In this document: one piece after another, positions 45,942-52,019 of the stretch
How positions within the stretch are numbered: the first letter of the stretch is position 1
Layout: each line of letters starts with the position of its first letter
Source of the DNA: Aestuarierythrobacter sp037968495
GTDB taxonomy: Bacteria; Pseudomonadota; Alphaproteobacteria; Sphingomonadales; Sphingomonadaceae
Assembly: GCA_037968495.1 (NCBI GenBank)
Contig: JBBKVP010000067.1
Coordinates: 168,872 to 232,871, forward strand
DNA: 64,000 nucleotides
Reading direction: 5' to 3'
Program-made: the position numbers and the translations under genes
The notes under the pieces: generated by a model
The model's input: the letters and a program-made list of their open reading frames with translations, nothing else
Database searches by the model: none
What the model was told of the DNA's origin: nothing

Positions 45942-46022
45942 GAAAATTGTGCTCTACGAGAACCGGAGCGGAATGTAGCTCAAGCTACATGAGTACCGGA
46001 AGCGCAGTAGAGCGCGATTTGC
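45942..46022 (+). ncRNA. possible structured RNA or palindromic repeat element
   Basis: Outer arms GAAAATTGTGCTCTAC (45942-45957) and GTAGAGCGCGATTTGC (46007-46022) pair over 15 of 16 positions if two G-U pairs are allowed on the plus strand. An inner 8-bp stem ATGTAGCT/AGCTACAT (45973-45990) closes on a two-base loop. Between them lies a symmetric purine-rich internal loop whose two sides are near-identical (GAGAACCGGAGCG and GAGTACCGGAAGCG). It lies between the ffh leader and the island boundary. It may be an RNA or a dispersed extragenic repeat. Confidence 0.4.
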
Positions 46023-46050
46023 AGCCCGTCCTGACACAAAAGACGGTATA

Positions 46051-46069
46051 TTGGTGGAGCCTAGCGGGA
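46051..46069. repeat. distal attachment-site copy (19-bp direct repeat)
   Basis: TTGGTGGAGCCTAGCGGGA is identical to 51380-51398, which covers the last 18 bases of tRNA-Ala(GGC) plus one flanking base. The sequence to 46087 (ACGCTAACTCCAAACCAA) makes an imperfect palindrome with it, and its CCAAACCAAT resembles the bases just 5' of the tRNA (51455-51464). Confidence 0.85.
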
Positions 46070-46269
46070 ACGCTAACTCCAAACCAATCTAGCTGGGCCA
46101 AAAAGACTTTTCGAACCTGCTACAGTCGCGCCCGATGCAGCAAACTGTAGCATTTTGCAACTGCAAACTTGCAATTCGGCAGTGGCGATCACCAAATTTA
46201 CTAGCCCAGCCAGTCCAATCGATCACTAGGCTGTGCCGAAATGAAGCTTCACGGTTGGGATGCACCGTA

Positions 46270-46509
46270 TCATTTTAAGTCTATGGTAGCCTCAACTGAT
46301 GCAATTGCCGTGCTGATTTCGTTCAAATCTGCACCACCAATACCATTTGAACCGCCGCAAATTCTATCGCCAATTTGATCGACAGCCTCGCTCATTTTGT
46401 AGACGTTATGCCCGGTAAATTCTAGGAAATCTGATCTCAAACCTCGTAGCTCGTCGAGTATGTCAACAAGATTTGAAATCATCACTTCGGCCTGATCTGA
46501 GTTCATCAT
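46270..46509 (-). CDS. 79-aa island protein of unknown function
   Basis: A frame from ATG 46509 (a second ATG follows at 46506) is preceded by GAAGGAG four to seven bases upstream, a strong site that rules out the longer open frame to 46725. The product is acidic and largely helical: VDILDELRGLRSDFLEFTGHN, then a Gly-rich turn CGGSNGIGG and a second helix. No family recognised. It is divergent from the cargo operon with a 118-nt gap between them that must hold both promoters. Its size and position would suit a regulator or antitoxin-type partner, which is only a guess. Confidence 0.62.
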   Translation of the reverse strand: MMNSDQAEVMISNLVDILDELRGLRSDFLEFTGHNVYKMSEAVDQIGDRICGGSNGIGGADLNEISTAIASVEATIDLK

Positions 46510-46627
46510 TTTTCTCCTTCGTCCTAAATAGTGTTCCGGACTAAATTCGTTTGTAGTTTCGCACGCAGAGATATCAGATGACAACGATGCAGCGAGCCAT
46601 TTCCTGACTATCCAACGACATTTAGAT

Positions 46628-47410
46628 ATGCATATTCCAACCATGACCCAAGCTGATCGTATTCGTGCTTTCGTGATCCGAAAGTTTTTTGAGCCTGCAA
46701 AGGCTACAGGCCGATCAAGTGTCACAATCAGGGCTGGCGATGTTCACCGAATGATGGGCTTGAGCAATATCTATCCGGCAGTCTGCAGCGCCTTGCGTGG
46801 CAACAAACTTCAAGCCGAAGCGAATGTGCGCTTCCTCGGCCAAGAAGGTCCGTTGAACGGTGCCAACGTGCTATTTCGCTATCGCCTCACTGGCGCTCGC
46901 GCGCATAAAGAGAGCAATCCGAACGACGCAAAAACGTCAAACGCCGATCACACTGTTTTGAGATCACGCGAGCGAAAGCCATTTCCGAGCTTTGTGGATG
47001 CACTGGTGTTGGTATCATGTTCGAAGTCCAAACTTGATCACCCGGCACCGGCTCGTGACCTCTATTGCTCGCCAGCCTTCCAAATGAAGCGGGCAATAAT
47101 CGAGCAATCTGAAGCGGCCTGGCTAATACTCTCAGCCAAGCATGGGCTAGTCGAGCCAGAAGCGGTGATTGCGCCTTACGACCTCACTCTCAATACCATG
47201 GGCGTGTCAGCAAGACAGGCGTGGGCTCGCAATGTCCTGCCACACCTGCTGAAGCGGGCAAAACAGCATGGCCGCATTGTTCTCTTCGCCGGTCAAAAAT
47301 ATTCCGAATACCTCACAGGTCCGCTTGCGGCTCAAGGAATAACAATCTCCGAGCCTATGCGAGGATTGAGACAAGGAGAGCAACTTGCATGGCTGTCGAA
47401 CAACCAATGA
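46628..47410 (+). CDS. DUF6884-like protein with N-terminal DNA-binding-like domain
   Basis: First cargo gene. Residues about 8-88 (DRIRAFVIRKFF, VTIRAGDVHRMMGL, PAVCSALRG) look like a compact winged-helix-type domain I have seen at the front of restriction-associated proteins. Residues about 124-256 resemble DUF6884: VSCSKSK (129-135), ARDLYCSPAF (142-151), ILSAKHGLVEP (167-177), APYD (182-185), FAGQKY (220-225) and GLRQGEQLAWL. Conserved Cys, Ser, Lys and Asp positions suggest an enzyme. ATG 46643 is an alternative start. It overlaps the next gene by 22 nt. Family naming is from memory. Confidence 0.72.
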   Translation: MHIPTMTQADRIRAFVIRKFFEPAKATGRSSVTIRAGDVHRMMGLSNIYPAVCSALRGNKLQAEANVRFLGQEGPLNGANVLFRYRLTGARAHKESNPNDAKTSNADHTVLRSRERKPFPSFVDALVLVSCSKSKLDHPAPARDLYCSPAFQMKRAIIEQSEAAWLILSAKHGLVEPEAVIAPYDLTLNTMGVSARQAWARNVLPHLLKRAKQHGRIVLFAGQKYSEYLTGPLAAQGITISEPMRGLRQGEQLAWLSNNQ

Positions 47411-48114
47411 CACGGCTTGGTCATCTACGAGCCTTTTATGGCCTCATGGAGAGACTTATCGATGCACAGGGTGGCCGAATGGCTCTCGCATCCGTATCGT
47501 CATCAACAGTGGCGCTCCGGGGAGTTTATTTCTTTTTCGAGCCGGGTGAAAAGCGAGGCGACAGCGGCGAAGGTTTGAGGATCGTTCGCGTGGGCACACA
47601 TGGATTGAAGGCCGGCGCTGTTTCCACGCTACACGGTCGGCTCCGCCAACATAGAGGAAAGCGAGATGGCGGCGGCAACCATCGCGGCTCTATATTCCGG
47701 CTTCTGACCGGAGATGCTCTGATACGGAGCGGTGAAGCCAATGCCTGTCTTTCCTGGGGAAGCAGTGGCGAAGCTGCCCGCGCAGGCAATCGGTCCCAAG
47801 CTATGAAAGCCAGCGAGGCAATCCTTGAGCGGGCCGTGACGGAAAGGCTTGCTGCGATGCGCATTGCATGTCTTGCCATTGACGATGAGCCGGGACCGAA
47901 TAGCCAGAGAGGCTGGATTGAGCGCAACTCCATCGCACTTCTAAGCAATGATGGAAAACCGAAACTGGACGCCCCATCCCCCGGTTGGCTCGGACATTAT
48001 TCAAGCAGACCGCGTGTTCGCCATTCAGGTCTTTGGAACCAGAACCATGTGGATGAGGGTTATGATCCCAACTTCCTTAAAGATTTAGAGCGATTGATCG
48101 GCAATCTGATATGA
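47389..48114 (+). CDS. GIY-YIG-like nuclease family protein
   Basis: No exact family name is known to me, but the order of residues fits a diverged GIY-YIG nuclease: GVY (45-47) for GIY, RVG (67-69) for YIG, Arg84 and His88 in LHGRLRQHRG, Glu178 in GWIERNSIALLSN and Asn187. A GGNHRGSIFRLL block (about 96-106) and a C-terminal GLWNQNHVDE follow. ATG 47389 has AAGGAG ten bases upstream; the longer frame to 47221 overlaps the previous gene entirely, and ATG 47407 is a shorter option. 241 aa. Cotranscribed with genes on both sides. Confidence 0.72.
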   Translation: MAVEQPMTRLGHLRAFYGLMERLIDAQGGRMALASVSSSTVALRGVYFFFEPGEKRGDSGEGLRIVRVGTHGLKAGAVSTLHGRLRQHRGKRDGGGNHRGSIFRLLTGDALIRSGEANACLSWGSSGEAARAGNRSQAMKASEAILERAVTERLAAMRIACLAIDDEPGPNSQRGWIERNSIALLSNDGKPKLDAPSPGWLGHYSSRPRVRHSGLWNQNHVDEGYDPNFLKDLERLIGNLI

Positions 48115-48121
48115 GACACTT

Positions 48122-48790
48122 ATGAGCAAAATTCTCGTGCCTTCAAGCGGCCCAGATGATTGGAAGCAATTCCTCGCGCAGCCTGAACTTCATTGGGCCA
48201 AGGGCTATTCAGCCCGCACCCTAGCATATTCTTGGGAAGCCACTGACGCCCCTCCCAGAGAAGTCACTGATCTCATGGAGCAAGCGTTTGGCTTAGGCGA
48301 ACTTTTATTCGCTGTGCCAGAACACAAGACTTCGTTGCCCGGTGGCGAACGAAAGAGCCAATCGGATGTCTTTGCGTTGGTTCGCCATGAGGGTGGACTG
48401 GCCACTTATACAATTGAGGGTAAGGTTGATGAGCCATTCGGCCCGACGGTCGGGGAATGGAGCGTCAACGCGTCTCCGGGCAAAATCGAGCGTCTCGAAT
48501 ATCTCTGCTCAATCCTCGGCATCGGATCATGCCCGCCTGATATCCGATACCAGCTATTGCATCGGACGGCCTCCGCGCTGATCGAAGCTGACCGCTTCGA
48601 CGCGAACATGTCAGGTATGATCGTCCACTCTTTTTCGCCCAAGCGTCGCTGGCTGGACGAGTTCATCAAGTTCGCCGCGCTACTGGGCTCCGACGTAGAA
48701 GTGGGTCAAGCAGTGACCATCACGATGCCTTCTGGCAAACTCCTGATGATCGGTTGGGCTTGCGGCGATGAGCGTTTTCGGCGAGCCTGA
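48122..48790 (+). CDS. DUF6946-like protein with PD-(D/E)XK-type signature
   Basis: The pattern SQSD (Asp82), about 16 residues, then IEGK (Glu99, Lys101) on predicted beta strands is the arrangement of the PD-(D/E)XK nuclease fold. KIERLEYLCSILGI, IRYQLLHRTASALIEA and MIVHSFSP are blocks I associate with the DUF6946 group. 222 aa. It starts eight bases after the GIY-YIG-like gene, so is in the same operon. Nuclease activity is an inference from motif geometry; the sequence could equally be a non-catalytic relative. Confidence 0.68.
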   Translation: MSKILVPSSGPDDWKQFLAQPELHWAKGYSARTLAYSWEATDAPPREVTDLMEQAFGLGELLFAVPEHKTSLPGGERKSQSDVFALVRHEGGLATYTIEGKVDEPFGPTVGEWSVNASPGKIERLEYLCSILGIGSCPPDIRYQLLHRTASALIEADRFDANMSGMIVHSFSPKRRWLDEFIKFAALLGSDVEVGQAVTITMPSGKLLMIGWACGDERFRRA

Positions 48791-48811
48791 ATTGCATATT
48801 CTAAACGCGAG

Positions 48812-49114
48812 ATGAGACCGGCAATGCAGCAGTTCTTAGACGACGATGAAGCATACACCTGCTGGATTAGGGATCATCCCGCAGGCTTCGTGCTGAATGT
48901 CCGGCGTGTGCCAAGCAAGAGTTATGCAGTCCTTCATCGCGCCAGTTGTTCAACAATTTCCCGACCAAGGGACGATGGTGCATACACTGGGCATGGCTAT
49001 AGGAAGGTCGTTGCAGCTACTGTGGATGAGCTTCGAGGCTTCACCCGCTCGTTTGACCGAACGGATGAGCCTTTCTCCGCAGTATGTAAGCATTGCGACC
49101 CAATGGGTGACTAG
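48812..49114 (+). CDS. small Cys/His protein, 100 aa
   Basis: The product has FVLNVRRVPSKSYAVLHRASC then TGHGYRKVVAATVDELRGF and ends VCKHCDP. His42, Cys46, Cys92 and Cys95 could bind one zinc ion. I recall similar small proteins alone or fused near restriction-type genes, but no characterised member. It follows the DUF6946-like gene by 21 nt with no strong ribosome site; ATG 48824 is an alternative start. Last gene of the cargo operon before the convergent recombinase. Confidence 0.65.
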   Translation: MRPAMQQFLDDDEAYTCWIRDHPAGFVLNVRRVPSKSYAVLHRASCSTISRPRDDGAYTGHGYRKVVAATVDELRGFTRSFDRTDEPFSAVCKHCDPMGD

Positions 49115-49155
49115 GCTCGTTTCACATGGCTCAGAGAAGTTGCGAGACGAATGTC

Positions 49156-49779
49156 TCAAAGGTCGAGACCGACTTCAATGGAACGCCTCACAGGGATAGC
49201 TTCCAAAGCGTCTGCGACCCCTTGCAATGAATTTATCCCCGAACTCCGAATTTGTATAATTATCGGCGCTACGTTTTGGCAAAACAGATCAGCATTCGCT
49301 TTGATCATTATTCCCGCCTCAACGCGAGCATCGGCAATCTTTGGGTTTCCTAACTTAACTCCTCGAAGTTTGGCCGAGGCAAGGGCCGCACGCGTTCGCT
49401 CTGCTATCAAATCACGCTCGTGTTCCGCGAACGCAGAAATAACATGCATCATCAGCTTGTTAGCGTGAGGGTTATCAACTGCCACAAAGTCTACGCCCGT
49501 ATCAATCAACCGGCTCATGAAGGATACCGAGCGGGAAAGCCGGTCAAGCTTTGCGACCAACATCGTCGCATCACTTCGTTTGCAAAGCGTGATCGCCTGT
49601 TCGAGGACTGGACGGTCCGCCCGCTTACCACTTTCGACTTCGACTAATTCTGACAGCACCTTACCTTGGCATAGGTCCACGTAACGCCGGATCGCGGAGC
49701 GCTGCGCATCAACCCCCAATCCGGTGGCGCCCTGCCGCTCGGTGCTAACCCGCAAATAACTGACGAAAGTGTTTTGCAA
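49156..49779 (-). CDS. serine recombinase (resolvase family), C-terminus degenerate
   Basis: The catalytic domain is complete: YLRVSTERQ with nucleophile Ser12, AKLDRLSRS with the active-site Arg pair, and SAFAEHERDLIAERTRAAL forming the long E helix. After NSLQGVADALEA the usual helix-turn-helix (typically ending in a Trp-containing recognition helix) is replaced by a short IPVRRSIEVGLDL, so DNA binding may be impaired. 207 aa. It converges with the cargo operon. It could be a resolvase or invertase of the island, or a passenger. Confidence 0.82.
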   Translation of the reverse strand: MQNTFVSYLRVSTERQGATGLGVDAQRSAIRRYVDLCQGKVLSELVEVESGKRADRPVLEQAITLCKRSDATMLVAKLDRLSRSVSFMSRLIDTGVDFVAVDNPHANKLMMHVISAFAEHERDLIAERTRAALASAKLRGVKLGNPKIADARVEAGIMIKANADLFCQNVAPIIIQIRSSGINSLQGVADALEAIPVRRSIEVGLDL

Positions 49780-49927
49780 CTGAAATAGCCCATTTTCATA
49801 AATCTAATTGGACGATTAGATTTTATATACCAAATCGCAAATCGTTCGGCAAGTAAGTCTTTGATTAATACTTGTTTTTCTCTTGACGAATCATTTGATA
49901 GATTTCATCTGGAAAGGATGAACTCGC

Positions 49928-51280
49928 CTAACCCACTTTTTGACCATCGAAGCCGCAGCCAAGCGATCTCGGCGATGCTTGTTGATCGCGCACCACATTT
50001 GGCGATCCTGACAGAAACAACAGCACCCAGACGACAATATGTGAACTTACAATTGGCATAAGCTGGACAATCTCTCCCATTCTCATGCCGGTAAACAGGC
50101 CGAGCAAGGGTGCCCAATAGCGACTGCGGCGAACAAGGTTGGAGCCAACTCGCTTGAAACCACGCTCATCGTCAACGCTGCCGGTGAACAGCGGCACCGC
50201 GAACAGTGATTGGAGTTCTTCATCAGAGAAAGGCAGGCGCTGGCTTTCTGCGGGCTGTCGTGCCCTTAGGGGCGAAATCTTCTCTGCTACGTTATCGGGG
50301 ACAAGTCGCTCCCGTTTCGCCCATTCTAGGAGGTCTGAGAGCATTTTCAGGTAAGAATTTTGGGTTTCCCAAGCTAGAGTTTTGCCTGACCGATTAGTTT
50401 CCGCGATTTTCGCTATGGACCGCTTGCCTGCACGCTTGCTGAAATTGGGCGGCAGCTTCGCAAGAACGTCCCTGAAACCATTGCAATCCGCCCGGCTGAT
50501 GGCCTCTAAGCGCGCATTCGCACCGAAATGACCTCTGACCTGTGCCAGCAGTGCTTTCTGCTTCAGGCGGGTTTTCTCGGTGACAGATCGCAAATCGAGG
50601 ACCTCAGCCTGATATCGCTCGATGCATTCACCGAAATCTGGCCCCGCTCTTTGTGAGGGAGCATTTGTCTTTTCGCTTTTGCCGTTCCGAAAAAAGCGAT
50701 CCTCAATCCGGTCGTGGTAATCGCCTTGAAGGTGGGCAAGCTCCGTTGAACCCAGTTGCACCAGCGCGCGCCTGATAAGCTCAGCCAAGAGGTCGGCTGC
50801 ACGGCCATCAATCTGCCCCTCCCCGCCAATCTCTTGCAGCGCCTCTTGCTTGGCTTCTTCAACCAATCGGCTGGCTTCGGGATTATCCCAAGACTGAAGG
50901 GTCGATAACTCCCACTGGAGGTCGTTGGTTGCCGCAGCTTTTTCGGCTTCTGCATCGGCTGGACCGCGCGCTCTGTTTTCGAGATCAATCATGCGCCTTA
51001 GGAAGAAACTGCGGGCCAATGCCGCGACCTCGTCGTTATCCAGATGCCGACCGGGCGAAGGTGTGTTGTCATGACTTTGGGAATTACGCTCGACTTCAGC
51101 GAAAGCGGCAGCCCACTGCGCAGCATGTTCAAGATGAGCCGCTTCGGCCTCTGAACGATGCGTAGTCCGCAAACTTTTCAGTATTTCGCTTCGACCGAAG
51201 TGAGGCACAAGCGCCTTCGGCACGACAATGCGCGAATAATAGACCCGGCCACGTCTTTGGAGACCACGAATTTTTGCCAC
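49928..51280 (-). pseudogene. tyrosine integrase, catalytic C-terminus lost
   Basis: This is a phage-type integrase with an N-terminal arm-binding region (RGRVYYSRIVVPKALVPHFGR) and core-binding domain. The catalytic domain begins at YWAPLLGLFTGMRMGEIVQL (box I Arg). Right after, at about 50059, the frame continues with 44 residues unlike any integrase (PIVSSHIVVWVLL...), and the His-x-x-Arg and Tyr motifs are absent. GTG 51280 is chosen because AGGAG lies eight bases upstream. It starts 100 nt from the tRNA-Ala 3' end, which marks it as the island's own integrase. Confidence 0.8.
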
Positions 51281-51379
51281 TTGCTCCACTCCTGCACTGT
51301 AGCAGTTTTGTGTAGCAGGCGGAAAAGGAAACTACCGGTATTCCTAGCTTTTCTAAGAATACCGGTGGTTACCAGAAGG

Positions 51380-51398
51380 TTGGTGGAGCCTAGCGGGA
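51380..51398. repeat. proximal attachment-site copy within tRNA-Ala
   Basis: Identical to 46051-46069. It includes the CCA end and acceptor/T-arm side of the tRNA gene, the standard crossover region for tRNA-targeting tyrosine integrases. Confidence 0.85.
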
Positions 51399-51456
51399 TC
51401 GAACCGCTGACCTCAACACTGCCAGTGTTGCGCTCTCCCAGCTGAGCTAAGGCCCC
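51381..51456 (-). tRNA. tRNA-Ala (anticodon GGC)
   Basis: The 76-nt minus-strand sequence folds as a cloverleaf: acceptor GGGGCCT/AGGCTCC with one G-U, D arm AGCTCAGCTGGGAGAGC, anticodon stem CAACA/TGTTG with loop CTGGCAG (anticodon GGC), T arm with GGTTCGATCCC, and encoded CCA. It serves as the integration target of the island, and the copy next to the integrase is intact. Confidence 0.97.
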
Positions 51457-51527
51457 AAACCAATTTAACCCGCCATAAGCGGGAGGCAGCCCTTTATGAA
51501 GCGCCCCCGCCTTTGGCAAGCCGAAAC

Positions 51528-51857
51528 TTAACTTTCAGGCTTGTCGTCGTCGTCGCCTTTGCCCTTGGTCACGCCAAGGTCATCATCGCCGCCGAGATCG
51601 ACATCATTGTCAGGCGAATCTTCGCCGTCATCGATATCGTCCAAATCTTCATCATCGGCCAAGTCGCTATCCGCTTCCTTGTCCTTCTTCTTCTCGTTCT
51701 CTTCGAACGGAATCGGCTGCTTGCTCTTCAGAACAGGCTCCGGATCCCACTCATTCGCACATTCGATGCAAACGACCGGATCGTCTTTTCCGAGATCATA
51801 GAAGCGGGTGCCGCATTTCGGGCAACCGCGCTTGGTTCCCCACTCTGGCTTGACCAT
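51528..51857 (-). CDS. FYDLN-type zinc-ribbon protein (TIGR02300 family)
   Basis: Starts VKPEWGTKRGCPKCGTRFYDL, with two Cys pairs (CPKC and CIEC) forming a probable zinc ribbon, followed by a long Asp/Glu-rich tail. That is the alphaproteobacterial TIGR02300 pattern, function unknown. ATG 51857 is chosen; the frame extends further upstream but without family sequence. About 109 aa. Downstream, a CCCGC-CATAA-GCGGG hairpin (51469-51483) may end its transcript before the tRNA. The 162 nt between this gene and aroA hold only divergent promoter space. Confidence 0.88.
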   Translation of the reverse strand: MVKPEWGTKRGCPKCGTRFYDLGKDDPVVCIECANEWDPEPVLKSKQPIPFEENEKKKDKEADSDLADDEDLDDIDDGEDSPDNDVDLGGDDDLGVTKGKGDDDDKPES

Positions 51858-52019
51858 GTTAATTCCTTGGATTTGCCTACCGTCAGAGGCAGACTGCAAT
51901 TCTGCAAATAATGGATGGGTGGTATGAACGCTTGAATCAAGCCCCCTAACCACTTCGGCGCGCCATTGCCATAGGGCCAGAGCGCTGTCAAAGCGTGCGC
52001 CCGAACTGCAGCCAATTTT

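Larger units (their letters stand above)
46051..51398. mobile_element. genomic island integrated at tRNA-Ala(GGC)
   Basis: A 5.3-kb segment lies between two exact 19-bp copies of the tRNA-Ala 3' end. The integrase remnant is beside the intact tRNA and reads away from it, the usual arrangement for tRNA-targeting elements. Contents are uncharacterised genes, a serine recombinase and more AT-rich spacers than the flanks (for example 46120-46270 and 49790-49930). Flanking genes (ffh operon; FYDLN protein, aroA) are core. The integrase catalytic domain is missing, so the island is probably fixed. Confidence 0.85.

Noticed and set aside
45942..46022. 4.5S signal recognition particle RNA next to ffh
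   Set aside because: The conserved SRP RNA tetraloop and asymmetric loop sequence are absent; the structure differs.
46120..46270. CRISPR array or tandem repeats in the AT-rich island end
   Set aside because: No regularly spaced repeats are present; only scattered short similarities such as TTGCAA.
49861..50061. 66-codon plus-strand frame between the recombinases as a gene
   Set aside because: Only the part from ATG 49918 looks protein-like and it ends at a probable deletion point. Treated as a scar in the findings, not annotated as a gene.
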